DNA of 64,000 nucleotides from Psococerastis gibbosa (Eukaryota > Arthropoda > Insecta > Psocodea > Psocidae), in the NCBI GenBank assembly GCA_963971405.1, contig OZ020490.1, positions 17,199,464 through 17,263,463 on the forward strand, read 5' to 3'. Every line of letters begins with the position of its first letter. Within the stretch, counting starts at the first letter, position 1. Of the stretch, positions 45,632 through 58,300 are shown piece after piece. Under the pieces are notes generated by a model. The model had not been told where the DNA came from. It searched no databases and saw only the letters and a program-made list of their open reading frames with translations. A program made the position numbers and the translations under genes.

Positions 45632-46017
45632 GGCGGGGTTTCCACCGACCTCTCATTGCAGAATGCGCATCCGTTGACGTGGTAGCAGACATTCAAGACT
45701 TAGGCGGGGTTTCCACGGACCTCTCATTGCAGAATGCAAATGACATTGACGGAAATTTGAATTTTTCTTTTTATAGAAGTCTATTAAAATGTTTCTACAT
45801 AACATATCCCATGACGCCATTTTTTAATTTTAGTTTGTTTGTGATTTTACTCTATGATCATTGATAAATTTAAACTATGGCATAAAGTAAAACAAAAATT
45901 TCCGTCAATGTCATTTGCATTCTGCAATGAGAGGTCGGTGGAAACCCCGCCTTTATTAATGATATCTGCTACCACATCATGTGCATTCTGCAATGAGAGG
46001 TCGGTGGAAACCCCGCC
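45632..46017. mobile_element. MITE with a related MITE inside it (D6, core type I)
   Basis: Outer ends GGCGGGGTTTCCACCGACC / GGTCGGTGGAAACCCCGCC with TTA at 45629-45631 and 46018-46020. A second, nearly identical pair of ends lies at 45703 and 45951, enclosing the type I core. This is either self-insertion or a composite of concentric inverted repeats. Confidence 0.88.
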
Positions 46018-46321
46018 TTATACCAGCTTCCATGATGAGATTTATCCAGAAGTAAATATATCCCCTTCGTGTTGAAAGATTTGAGAGATCGCCCGACATC
46101 TGGATGGTTGGCTGTTAGATAATAATTTTTCTCATCGGTTCTAGTCCCAGGTAAATCGTTATTAAAATAGAATTACACCTACTTATGGACTAAGTTATTA
46201 TTTACTGCACCAAGGTCGGTTTCTATACTCGAATGATTGTTATGTTCATTTTATGCTATGTATAAGTGACAAAAGTTTATAAACTGAACTTGTTGTTTAA
46301 TAATTATAACCATAGCAAACT

Positions 46322-46494
46322 TAAAGCAAGCATGACAGGAAGACGACTGGCGGGACGTCCTCGAAAACGCTAGAAGAATGAGTTGGAAACGGTTCTTCGC
46401 GAGTTGGGAGTCCGTTGATGGTGGAGTGTTGTACAAAACCGAGATGACTGGAGGAGTGTTGTCAGCCCATCAAGGGCTGTAGAGCCAGAAGAAG
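46322..46494 (+). pseudogene. 3' fragment of the 25.7-kb LINE family
   Basis: Matches the last ~60 codons (AAGCAAGCATGACAGGAAG onward) to AGAGCCAGAAGAAG. A Trp codon has become TAG (in CGCTAGAAGAATG) and there are small deletions near the end. Confidence 0.85.
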
Positions 46495-46941
46495 ATAAAC
46501 TAGGAAACTTGGTTGCTGGTTGCTTGCCAAGAAAACTTGGTTGCATCTAACTTATTCATCAGGTCATCGAACAAAGATCTCAAATTTTACTTAGTTTTTA
46601 AGATAGGCATTTTAAAACATTTTGTAAACAAAGAATGACCGATTCAACTTACGATATTATTTGCAGACATTTGAATTTGAATATCACCAGACTAAAAAAA
46701 AGTAAGGCTTACCTGTAACAGTATAATAAATAATACAGCCTTTAAAATTTTCTTACCTGAAATATTAGTATTTAAAAAAACCTGAAGAAATTCATTAAAA
46801 GGATTTTATTGAATAGAAGTAAATCAGTTGGATTGGTTTTTCGAGAAAGCTTACATTTTTTTGGAATTGTTTATCCGACTACTATTATACCTTTGAGGCC
46901 GTGGAATAGTTGCCACCACTAAATCAGCGACCACTACTAGG

Positions 46942-47180
46942 GCACTCTTTTGTCCTGGGGTTGGGAAACTGGCCCCGAAGGCGGAGGAACTCAATGAAGA
47001 GTCGACGATGGAGAAGGCAACGGGAAACCACTGCATTACAATTCCCTAGTACAGCTATAAAGTACATTCGAAATTCTACATACTTGACTTTCTTTTGGGA
47101 AGTCCGAAGTACGGTATCTACGTGTTTAAAATTGCCATGATGATCGCCAACCTACGACAGAAGAGTCATTCGAAGAAGAA
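46942..47180 (+). repeat. Dispersed repeat (family H)
   Basis: Longest H copy; it runs on through GGGAAGTCCGAAGTACGGTA and ATTGCCATGATGATCGCC to a GAAGAAGAAAA end. Confidence 0.6.
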
Positions 47181-48888
47181 AATCTTCTATAAATGTTATA
47201 ATGCTAACTTATGAATATATCTATATGCCACTGATCAATGTGGCAACGCTTTGAGCTCGCACTATGCTGTAAGCAGCTCGAAAAGTCAACAGGTACTTTG
47301 CATAGTGAATACCTCAATTATAGATACAGTATCTTGGTTTATTTCAGATATAAATCCCTTGTTGGTAATATAAATGTTACGGCTGGCATGGGAATGGGGA
47401 TGGAGGGTTTCTATGACTGGAGATACAGGTGGTTCGGTTGAGGTCTTACAGCAATTCCACCCGGACCTCCCTCCCCCCCCCCCCCCGGCTCCCGGCCGTG
47501 CTCCCTCCCTCCCGGTTCCCCCATAAGCGGTTGCTGCTCGCTCTTGCTGTGCATAATGTTTAATCGATATAATGCACGGGTGGCCCGAATATTGCCATCC
47601 AGATGGGTTGAAATTGAAAAGTTATTGCTTTGTTTGTTGTCTCTGTATACACATACATACTGCTTTACTGTATATTAGTGCCTACACCTGTTGGTCGTAA
47701 ATAAGCTACTGTATAGCTTATTCATGGACTTGGCGAAGGAATGCATTTTAAATTCTTAGAATACTTGCAACGCCGTTGAAATATAAATAGAATACAATAA
47801 AATAGGAAAGAGACAAAAAATACTATGCAAATGCAAGGCAAGGTAACATTGCCAAGGTGAAAGCTTACCTAAGAGACGATGGAACGTATAGAAAAGTGGC
47901 ATTTGATACTGCCAACACCTGTTGGTGGTCGTAAATAAGCTACTGTACAACTTATTTTAAATGCTTAGAATTCTAGAATTCTAGCAACGCCACTGATACA
48001 GTTGAAATAGAAAAATAATAAAATAAAATAGGAAAGAGCCAAAAAAATACAATATGTAAGGCGAGTTTATCTAGACAAAATGGAACATAGAAAAGTAGGC
48101 CTAGCATCCATTTGATACTGACTTGATGCTTTTTTTTTTTAATTTACTAACGAGTTGTTAAATATTTGGAATAGGCCTATACATTCGAGTTGTAGAAGAA
48201 TATTTCATACATCCTTGTGAGAGTTTCCTTGGTGACTTCGTGGAACTTGGAGAACATCATGAGTAGTAGTAGTAGAAGAAGAAGAAAAAGAAGAAATTTC
48301 ACTGTGGATCATTGCATTCTTCTTTTACTCATGATATTTCATATAACCTATTATAGGGCACTTTGATTTTTTTGCGCTATAGTTTTTTCATGGAGTTTAC
48401 ATTGGGGTAAAATTTTAGTGCCCAGTAATTTTAATAAAAGAACTGCTGTGCCTAAAATGAAAATTATTTTATAGGCCAATAGTATTGTATTATGTATGAA
48501 ATACAGTAGTATTAGAAAACGCAAATGGACTAAATCGTTAAAAACTTGCCTGCTAAATTAAATAAAAAATAAAAGTCGATGGCCATTATTCCCGACCCAA
48601 TATTTGAAAGTTTATGTTGAAGTATACAACTTGAATCTGAATTATGGTACCTATTACCTATTTAAAAATCCATTCTATCTAGTGTACGCTGAAAATATCT
48701 CGGGGGGGGGGGGGTCCAGAGCCCCTGGAGCCCCCTCTATCTACGATCTTGTCACATATGGCAATTAGCTGCAGTTTTCTAGATCTCCCGAAAAATTAAC
48801 TTCAATAGGCTTTGCCGGTTTTGCTTCAACACCACTCAATTAGCCTATACCTTGTATGTTGTGACAATCATATTGAACTCGAAATTAT
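47181..48888. other. Spacer, no gene recognised
   Basis: C runs near 47470-47486 and a G run near 48702-48714. A CACCTGTTGGT...CGTAAATAAGCTACTGTA block occurs at about 47686 and again at 47916, a local duplication. Short AAG repeat near 48276. Confidence 0.4.
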
Positions 48889-49266
48889 GTTGTTGCTCGT
48901 TGTTTCTAACGCCTGCTTTCAGCATTTCTGCTTTAAGCAACCCTGTCAGCCTGGCGGGGGGAGTGAGTCTGTTTGTTAACTTGAGCAACCCTAAGGGCAG
49001 ACTCTTTCATCTCGGAGAAAGGGGAGTTGACTGACTGGGTGGACCTCGTGATTATAGTGGATTCCGAACCACTTGGGGAACATGGTAAAGTCACACTATT
49101 AAATCGGAAGTGACCAGAAGTCGACACGCACGTAGACTGACTGGTATAGTCTCAGCGCGTTATCGTGCCCCACCATGTTCCCCTGCCAACGCTGTGCACA
49201 CTACCAAGTTTGCTGCAGTTTGAAACATGCTCTGCTCTAATGGATTCAACATGGTAAGGCCGTTGG
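48889..49266 (-). repeat. 5S-like SINE (family B), near-complete copy
   Basis: Minus-strand reading begins GCCAACGGCCTTACCATG, the best-kept 5S-like head after 56897, and runs to the GTTAGAAACAACGAGCAAC tail. Confidence 0.75.
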
Positions 49267-50097
49267 CGCTCGAAATTATGGAAAGTAAAGCAAAGATTAA
49301 GGACAATATGAAAATTGATTATATTATCTTTTTCAACTTGAGACTTATCAGATCCGAATAAATAACAAAGAGTGACGCCTGCAGCAGTCGGGAGTGCTGA
49401 TCGATTTTAGATTCCAGGAGCATTCAACAAAATTTCCATAAGCTTTGGTTTTTCTCAACCCCTCTATCAGGATTAAGTTAAGTGGCTAAATTGAACCTTA
49501 CTTTTCCAATATTTTTTTATTATTATTTCTCTGTGGGTTTTAATCAAAATACCTGTGTTTTTAAACAAAGGATTCTTGAGTAATATCCATAAATTAAATT
49601 TCTGTGCTTTAGGTTATATTTTAAGAGGAAGCTAGTCGTTTATATAGGCTGGGTCAGATTGGTTTATATTTTTTATTTAATTTAATATTTAGTTACAAAG
49701 ATATGTTCTGTTAAATTAGCATGTTTCTGTTTTGGTGCAGAGGAGTTGCCGTGAAACTGATAGGCAATGGAAGTTGACCGAATTATCAAATTTATGGCAA
49801 AATTATTACAACAAAAATGAAAAACCCCTGATAATATGGTGTATGAAATAGGCCCCTATCCACTAAATAATATGTTATATAATAATTTACCGCATTACAA
49901 CAGGTCAACAGTATATTTCAATAATTGGTGGTAAGGGGACCCCAAAGGATTAACCCGTGCTGGGGCCCCCTATTAATTTATAACAGTTTAGAATGATACA
50001 AAAAAAGGCGCAAGGCGCACGTGGCTCTAAGAGGGAAGAAGAAGAAGATGAATGTTAGAATAATACCACACTTAAAAAATGATGGCTGTACAAATTC
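49267..50097. other. AT-rich spacer, no gene recognised
   Basis: No family repeat or exon recognised. Confidence 0.35.
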
Positions 50098-50826
50098 AAA
50101 GAACCGGTCCGAGTTTACTCGAACATGCTTTCCAATTTATCAACATTAGCAGATAGAGAAATGAGTAATCTCGTGGTAAATAATTTACCAGTGGTTAAAT
50201 TTCCGATATCTCGGGGGGGGGGGGGGGGGGTTGTCCACCTGACTTCACTAGAAGTGAGATAAATTCTAGATAGGTCAGACCAACACATTAATTACCACAC
50301 AGCAATAATGGCAGGGCACGCAATGCATTTGAGGGCGAATTTTTTATCATTTTTTTCAAAAGATAATTTTTTTTATGCAAAACCAAATGTTTTCTTGGGA
50401 AAGCAACCTATCCGGTTTCGTTATTCAATTTAACACATAAAACATGCCTGAAGGTAGAAATCATCGATAGAAAGGTTTCACAGAAAAATTACTTTTTAGT
50501 CATTTTTCATTAAAATTTAGTTATTAACTATCAAGGGGCAAGCGCCCCCCCCCCCCCGCATTTTGTCAACATTAATAAAGACTACAATATATGAGAATTT
50601 AAAAGAAATCGTTGGAGCCGTTTTTGAGAAATAATGTTTTTAGCCTACGTGCTAAATTTCATCAAAATCGACCGAGTAGTTTGCCTGGAAATCGATGCAC
50701 AGGCAGACAGACATTTCGTAAAAACCACTTTTTTGGGTTCCTGGGACCTGAAAACGCGTAAATCCGTTGAAATTTCGACCATCACAAAGCTTTCCTTATA
50801 CTGCGTATAAAATGGAAAGCAAAAAG
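50098..50826 (+). repeat. Family A repeat, internally deleted copy (729 bp)
   Basis: Both ends present. G run at 50213-50230 and C run at 50546-50557. About 100 bp is missing around 50640. Confidence 0.8.
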
Positions 50827-51189
50827 AAGAGAATGGTCTAAATCGTTATATTCTAAGTATTAACTTAAATAAAAAATATAAACCAACTGATTTTGAGGTG
50901 ATCCAGGGGTGGCCAATGTCAGCGGTAAGTTTCGTTTTATCTTATTATTTTCTGCTAAATCGGTTTGGCTGGTTAATTTGGCTTCCTGCAGGCTACAGGC
51001 GTACGGTACTCTTCCAAATTTGATGAAAATGCTTATGGCAAACCAATCAGATCTTGTAGCCAACTAATCAAAAAATAGGAGTGTAACTTCATTCTCCAAT
51101 GACTGCATACATTGACGCCAAGCTGGACGAAAAAATTTCGATTCCATATTGCAATGGTGGTTCAATAATTTTTTTTTTTTTTTTTTTTT

Positions 51190-51350
51190 AAGATAAATCG
51201 CATACAAACAATTTAATGAATGCATCCGATTGACCTTTTCAGTCGCCTCTGTAGGTTATTGCCCGTGATGAGTACGACACGTCTCCGATTGCATGGCGTG
51301 TAAAGACTCGCACAAGTGCAAGCACATTACCACCTGGCCATCGAAGTCGA
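51190..51350 (-). repeat. SINE-like family E
   Basis: Reverse copy preceded by a T-rich run (about 51171-51189), which would be the A tail of the element on the minus strand. Confidence 0.65.
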
Positions 51351-52209
51351 TTTAGTGGCTAAGTCCCCACGAGACAGGAAAATTACTGGGGATTTTTATC
51401 TGGAAAATGTAATCAGAGTACTCTCTATATAATATTGCAAAATAAACCCTATAATTTATGCTTTTAGAATGGTAACGTTGTGTAATGGGGAATATGTCTA
51501 GTATTTTCCATTTTACCTAGGTAGAGTAAGCAGTAGAATTTCCTATGGGGCAAAAAGATCAAAGCCAACACTGGCCCCAAATCACTACGGCTCAATCATA
51601 TGAAAATGGAGTGAAACTTAATTTCATTATTTTACATCAATCCCCATATTCCTCCTATATAAAATATCATAGTGTAATGTCAATATTCAATTTGACACTT
51701 TGACTGAAAATAATTTCAAGTCCTTGCACTATGATATTGACGTTGATTGACGGGTTTCATCGTAGAATTTTAAGTCACGGTATAACATTGAGATAAAGCT
51801 TTATTACCAGGTGCATGGACCAGCCATAAAAAAATTTCAATGCTACACTTGAAAACAAGGGCGGATTTTGCCTCCAATTTAGGGGAGGGGAGTCAGCGGG
51901 CAGGTTCAGTGGATTATGACAATAAAAAACATTATTATTTTTAATTCCCACTGTAAGCCCATTGTTATCTAGTTGAAAGCTTGCTTGAAAAGAAATTTGA
52001 CTCTGGTGGTAACCGGAAATACAAGAAGGGTGACTACCAAATGAAAGCACATTGCACTAATGTCCTCCTTATAAAGTTATACATGTATTAGCCTAGTTGC
52101 TTTCCTATTTATACTTACTTTCTTACTTACTTACTTAGCGTGTCTGGGCCTAGGACACGTTGATCCAGAATGTTATTATAAGTAGATAGGCTACGTTAGT
52201 ATCGTATGT
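51351..52209. other. Spacer, no gene recognised
   Basis: No feature that I can support. Confidence 0.35.
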
Positions 52210-52610
52210 GGAAAGCTTTGTGATGGTCGAAATAATTGACTACGCGAATTCAATGGATTTACAAGTTTTGAGATCCCAGGAACCCAAAAGGGGTTCTAAC
52301 GTAATTTAAATAAATAATGACTTTATTTTTATAGTTTGGACCACCCTAGCGGAGTTAGGGCCATAAAGCTCTCTCTTACACTCAACAAGGGGTCATCAGC
52401 AAAAACAGTATACAATTTACATTACAATTTGAAGTCGATAAAAAAAAGTATAACACTGACTCACACACACAAGCATGGGGCGGTTCGAAAATGTCTCTCT
52501 GTTCGTCGATTGGTGGGCAAATTGCTCGGTGGATTTTGATGAAATTCAGGATGTAGGTTCACAAAAATCAAATCTCGGGACAATGTCTTTATTTTGGGCT
52601 AACTCAATCT
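52210..52610 (-). repeat. Decayed family A copy split by a SINE
   Basis: Family A end sequence on the minus strand (GGAAAGCTTTGTGATGGTCG) at 52210-52305; the CAGA-side and AAATTGAGTT-side sequence resumes at about 52476-52610. The family C fragment lies between. Confidence 0.65.
52308..52397 (-). repeat. tRNA-derived SINE (family C) fragment inside family A
   Basis: TAAATAAATAATGACTTTA tail side and CTAGCGGAGTTAGGGC body; it stops at CTCAACAAGG. Confidence 0.65.
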
Positions 52611-52989
52611 GGTTCCTTATTCATGACTCTTAATTTTTGACGATATTAAATTGGTTTGTAAGCATATTTTGTAAATATTTTTTCAGTTTTAAAATAAAGA
52701 TGTAGGCTTTATTCAAGGGTAGGTAGAGCCTGTAAGTGTGAAGATGGCGCAAGTTAAACTTAACCTTCCCGACAAGTTTAGTAAGAGATATCTAAAGAAT
52801 ACTTTACTGGATAGCCTATATATTCTAGAATCCGCCTAGAACGTAAATTTTCAAATTACGACAGCTAATCATAACTGAAAAAAGTTGCTACTGTCTAGTG
52901 AAGCTTACTTTAGTCTACTGGATGGTTGACGACGTACTTCAAACACACTTTTAAAACTATAAACACAATAAAACGTAATTAATTTTTAC

Positions 52990-53055
52990 AGTGGGCCGAA
53001 AGGCCCCATTTTCGCCCATATATATTGAAAATAAAGACAATTTTCATTCTTTCTT
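52990..53055 (+). repeat. Short hairpin repeat (family F)
   Basis: GTGGGCCGAAAGGCCCC, TTCGCCCATA, AATAAAGACAATTTTC. Confidence 0.6.
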
Positions 53056-53437
53056 AAAACTTGATAAATCCTTAAGAAGTGACTCAGTCACCAAAAATAA
53101 TTTTAACGTGGATTGCCCTATTTAAGTCAAATAGAGGCGAACTCCTTGAAATGATAACTGGCAACAGGTTACAGGGACAATGTGAGGGGGGGGGGGGGTG
53201 GCGCGAAGTACGGGCTCCCCTCCTCCCATTTCATTCCCTTGCGAATACATTGATATGCATATTGAGTTTTCCCTTTACAACACGTTGTTTCTCCCTGATA
53301 AGAACAAATAGGAGGAAGATGATAGAATCAATGATGTATGTAGCCTATTTATCAAAAATGTAATTCTACATTGAAGAGGTAAAAGTTGCCAACCCAAATT
53401 CTGAGGTTTTTAGTGACATGCATTTTGTTATTAGTAC

Positions 53438-53438
<1 letters not shown>

Positions 53439-53481
<43 letters not shown>
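53439..53481 (+). repeat. ATT microsatellite
   Basis: About 14 uninterrupted trinucleotide units. Confidence 0.95.
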
Positions 53482-53483
<2 letters not shown>

Positions 53484-55473
53484 CAATACAATACAAGAAA
53501 CCCAAAAAAGCTTAAGTTTGAGATAACATATACATAAATAACAAATATGGAGAGAGATTAAACAAAGTACTTATACCAAAGATATTAAATGAACTTCCTC
53601 CACAAATGAAAAAATTTAAACGGATGGGTGAGTTAAAAGCGGGTATAAAAAGATGGTTGGTCAATGGGAGTTAATAATAATAATAAAAACTGACATTAAA
53701 ATAACAAGTAAAAATAAAATAAAATTAAAAATTAAATAAACATTATAAATAAATAGCAAAAATAAATGATTAAGCCTTGTTTACCAGCACTGTATGAGTC
53801 TCTTGTCCCAAATAAGCGCTTGCTTGGGGATTCGGGATGTATTATTCTGTAAGTTATTGTATTTTTGTAATATATGCTTCTTGTCCAGGGAATACTGGAC
53901 ATGGAAAAGAAAAAAAGATTATAATATCTTGCTTTAGCAGCACCGTATAAGTCCTTTGTCCCAATCAAGCTTAAGCTTGGGGATGAGGTATGGTATCATT
54001 ATGTCTATTGTATTTTGTAAATATATGCTCCTTGTCCAAGGGGATACTGGGCAAGGAAAAGAAAGAAAGAAAAGAAGATTTTAGTTTGCTATGTATTGTA
54101 TGTTATTAAAGATTTAGTTTATTCTATTGCAGCTGTAGAAGTCAATTTCATACATCATGTTTTAAGGTATTTATAATGTTAAGTGCAGCAGAACTTTTTT
54201 TGAAAATTATTGAGGACAAAAATTTCAAGCCATGTAAAATTCAATTACAAGTTAAGGATATCACCAATAATACGAGCATACTTTATTTAAAACGTAAATA
54301 CATCATAACTCCAAGACCACCACGTCTATAATATGGTCTAGTTAAATTTCATAAACTCGTTAGACCTATCACTTCGTCAGTCAATGCACCTTGTAAGATG
54401 TAATATGTAATGTAATATTCATAGAAATATTATATATATATAATAGAGCAAAAATAAAAAAATATCCTATTATATGGCACAGTCTTCTACAGCTTGAATT
54501 GACCAAACTTTTCATCAATTTTTCATAACTTGCTTAATAAATTAAAGGTTCATTTATTTACGTTTTTATTTTAATTATTATTTTCTCTGACTTAGCTGTA
54601 TACTTCATGACTCAGTACATGCTTGACTTCCACTTTGGGAGTCCGAAGTGCGGTATCCACGTGTTTATAATTGCCATGATGAGCGACATTCGAAGAGGAA
54701 AAACCCCAGAAATACGCCAAAAAATCCTTTCCTATTTAAATGCTTCTGATTTAATTAAACCGTTCTTAAAACTTATCTTTCGTGCGCTCAGGTGCTACTA
54801 TATAAAATATAAATCGAATGTTTGCAGTTATTTTCACATGTTTTTCCAACATAGATTTCCTGTCATATCAGTAATTTTCCAGAATGCAAAACAGCTGAAC
54901 TTCCAGCATTGAATGAAACTGTCTTCTTATTGAAACTGAAAAAATATTCAAATATTTCTTATAAAAACTAACAAAGCATTTCTTCTTCGCCGTTCCCGTC
55001 AATTCCGGTTTTTAAAGCTTCCCTGATAAATTCGCTGTACCTGTCAGCTTTCATTGAATGATAATATTCCATATTCAGAATTTTTATTATGCTAACAGCT
55101 ACCCATTGCACTTTTTTTTAAAACCCTGTTGAGCCTGCCAAATGGAATAATGCTTGTTGGGAAATTTCAGATTCCACTGAATTTTTATCATGCTTTCTCG
55201 TACCTTACTCTGTATGTGTTTATTGAAAAATACCTTTCTGAAGAGATCCAAATTACTCCTTCTGCAGTCTGATCATGGCGATTAATATAATACCATGTCA
55301 CGCGATGGTGTTAATTCAGTTGTTTAAAATAAATGAACAGCAAATTTCAGAATGTTTTAAATTGTGATGTTGGCGATACTGAAGAACAGAACTGACGCGA
55401 CGCTGCCGTAGCAAATATAAACATATATCGCCCTAGAAATAAACAAGTTTTAATTTTGAATTAATATACTGTA
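53482..55473. other. AT-rich spacer with small repeats
   Basis: A block with CAAGCTTAAGCTTGGGGATG, ATATGCTCCTTGTCC and ATACTGG words occurs twice, around 53770-53920 and 53935-54060. A family H fragment lies at 54612-54700. No gene supported. Confidence 0.4.
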
Positions 55474-56217
55474 TTAAGGGCCAACCGGAGTCGCCCATAT
55501 TCCATTTTCTGTTCAAACTTCAATTTCTCATGAAATATGAAACGTAGAACAATGAAAAAATACAGAGTCGCAAGAAGAATTTTTTCTCCTAATTTTGATA
55601 CATAGTATGTGGCCTTAAATAACCCCAATTCGCCACAGTTGATGAACTCCTTCAACTTGAACTCCTGAGTGACCGTTATGTTTTGCGTATCAAGTTCACT
55701 AACTATAGCCGATCGGTATTGATGATTGCAACATACATATCAAAATTAGGAGCATTTTTCCATTGTTCTACGTTCGATATTTCATGAGAAATTGAAGTTT
55801 GCACAGAAATGGAATATCAATGAAAATTATGAAATTGAAGGACATTTCAATTTCTCATTGATGGGGGCCATTCCATATGTTTTTCAAAAATTGACAATTT
55901 TCAATTGCAGCGTATGCGCCAAATTTTTGAAATTTGTTTCTTGAAATTGTATTTGTTTTCTTCGTCGCCTTATTATTTAATCCTTATTATAATTTTTATA
56001 CAGAAATGCTTTCTTTTTAGAGAAATCAATTAAAATAGTTGTACTTGTCATATCACATGACGCCATTTTTTAATTTTAGATTGTTTGTTTCATTGTTTGT
56101 GATTTTACTCTATTATCAATTGATCATTGATCAATTTTAACAATGGCATAGAGTAAAATTGAAATGCCCTTCAATTTCATAATTTTCATTGACGTTGTAC
56201 GTATGTGGAATGGGCAC
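55474..56217. mobile_element. Compound palindromic MITE region (D9, core type I)
   Basis: Two sets of inverted arms. Set 1: about 55492-55555 against 55755-55822 (CAATTTCTCATGAAATAT and complement). Set 2: AATGAAAATTATGAAATTGA at 55821 against its complement near 56172-56191. The right end GTGGAATGGGCACC matches the D1/D5 ends. The part near 56020-56155 is the type I core. Borders and insertion order are uncertain. Confidence 0.55.
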
Positions 56218-56424
56218 CTACGTAATATTTCAATTAATAATCTTGTTTGCTGGCTAATACAATAATAGTTGTCAATAATTAAATGCTCACTGCAATAATC
56301 CTTGACCATGAAGTCAGGTTTTATTGTAGTTGTTACATGTAACGTGTTACAAGCAAATCTGATGCAATATTTACACTTGTGTTCATAAACGGACGTAACA
56401 AACTAGACCATGAGCTGGCCTTCA

Positions 56425-56602
56425 GGCAGCTATGCCATCTGTCAATAGTCCGTCATTTGTGCATCAATAATAAGTCTCTACCATATTATAACTTATTTTA
56501 TAATTGATAAGTTAAGTATCTACATAATAGTCTCCTTAAAACAAACATCTCATCAATTTTTGATGCACAAATGACGGATTATTGACAGATGGAATAGCCG
56601 CC
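56425..56602. mobile_element. Palindromic MITE, 178 bp (D7, core type II)
   Basis: Right end (complement) GGCGGCTATTCCATCTGTC; left end GGCAGCTATGCCATCTGTC. Flanked by TCA on both sides (56422-56424, 56603-56605), a variant of the usual TTA/TAA. Core shared with D2 and D3. Confidence 0.85.
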
Positions 56603-56896
56603 TCATGAATTTGTCCATGAATTGCAATTGCAATGGGGCCTTTGCAAAGCGAACGATGTCTTCTTTTTCAAAGATGTCCTCTATCTCGACGTTATATACA
56701 CTACCTACTTGAAGAAAAAGAACACTTTACAAAAAACTGATATTATAATGGAGCCTTTTATTAAGAGTGTATGTCCCTTATGTAATTTGCAGCCCAAAAT
56801 GTAATTTGTAATTCTTATTTTTTTATCTAATTAACTAAGCAAGATATTAAAACATAGGTTCATTTAAATTGTACAATAGGCTACTTTAAGCATCAT

Positions 56897-57269
56897 GCCA
56901 ACGGCCTTACCATGATGAATCCAGGAGAACAGAGCATGTTTCAAACTGCGGCAAACTTGGTAGTGTGCACAGCGTTGGCAGGGGAACATGGTGGGACATG
57001 ACTACGCGCAGAGGCTATACCAGTGCGTGTTGAGTCCTGGTCACCTCCGATTTAAACGTGTGACTTTACTATGTTCCCCAAGTGGTTCGGAATCCACTAT
57101 AATCAGGAGGTCCACCTTGTCAGTCAACTCCCCTTTCCCCTGAGGTGAAAGAGTCTGCCCTTAGGGTGCCTCAAGTTAACAAACAGACTCACTCCCCCCG
57201 CCAGGCTGACAGGGTTGCTTTAAGCAGAAATGCTGAAAGCTGGCGTTGGAAACAACAACAACAACAACA
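56897..57269 (+). mobile_element. Intact 5S-like SINE (family B) with 14-bp target duplication
   Basis: ACTTTAAGCATCAT flanks the element at 56883-56896 and 57270-57283. The body is 373 bp: a head starting GCCAACGGCCTTACCATG, a unique middle and a tail of AAC repeats. About 20 of the first 25 bases fit arthropod 5S rRNA (GCCAACGACCATACCACG...), and the order of words downstream (TTGGTAGTG, GGCAGGGGAACA) weakly recalls the 5S C box. That would make it a SINE3-type element with a 5S internal promoter. The AAC tail suggests it borrows a LINE with a matching 3' end. Confidence 0.85.
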
Positions 57270-57283
57270 ACTTTAAGCATCAT

Positions 57284-58300
57284 ATAGGCCTAATGGGATA
57301 TTATTAATGTTGGTTTTGTAGTTTTTTCATTGTACCTATTTTACGTGAAATTCTAGCCTCCAATCCAACAATAATTAAAAATACTCTATTATTAGGTGCA
57401 TGAAATAGTCTTGTAGCACGTAGTGAGCCAAGTCTTTAATATCCCCCTTTGTTAGTTCAAAAAAAAAAAGACACCGAGTACCTCCGATGGGACGTACGCA
57501 CTCAATTTAGTAATTTAGATGCCAGGCAAAAGGAACGAAAGAGGAAGGACTCAAACTGGGACCTCTGGCGGGCCCTAGAAAGAGTGACAGCTACAATATT
57601 TACTTTTAAAATATTTTACGGCTAAATATTTAATTAAAAAGTCAGTAAATAAGCCGGAAAGGATCTCGACAATAAAAAAAGTCTGATGATCATTGTCGCT
57701 CGGTTCAAGATTACAAAACTTTGTTGGAAAAGTCGACGAATTCTTTCCGTTAATTTGCATAATTGGAAAGGTGGAGCGGGAAACTTTGCAACTATTTTTA
57801 TTCCGGTCTCTGCTCAAACGAGCGCTATTCAACGTTGTCCCATTGAGACCTGTGTAATACATTTTCCATTTTACCTAACAGAGAGTGTACAATATTGTAT
57901 GCTGCGGTGAACAAAGCTTCGGATTTTATTGACATACTGTACCTGTGACCCTATTTGACGGCTTTAAAATTTTAAACGTTAATAGAGAAACTGGTGGGTA
58001 CATGTTTTCCTATTTATATTTATTTATTTATTTATATTAGTATAGATACAGTAAGTGATACACTAGTTCCATGGTACATATATCTGTCATATAAGTTTAT
58101 AGTTACATTTCGTGCGAGAATGCGAGACATTTAAGCATAGTCTAGAATGGGTAGACGAATATTTAATAATAGACTAGTAGGCTACTAAACAATAACAATA
58201 GGTTATTGTATGCAATGGATCCATAGTTTCTTCAAAAGAACACGACTTCAAAGCCGTAACTTTCCTTATGAAAGCCAGCTTTAGTCGTGCTACTCTTTTT
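57284..58300. other. Spacer, no gene recognised
   Basis: A B-box-like minus-strand AGTTTGAGTCC at about 57550 may mark a decayed SINE. Otherwise AT-rich. Confidence 0.35.
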
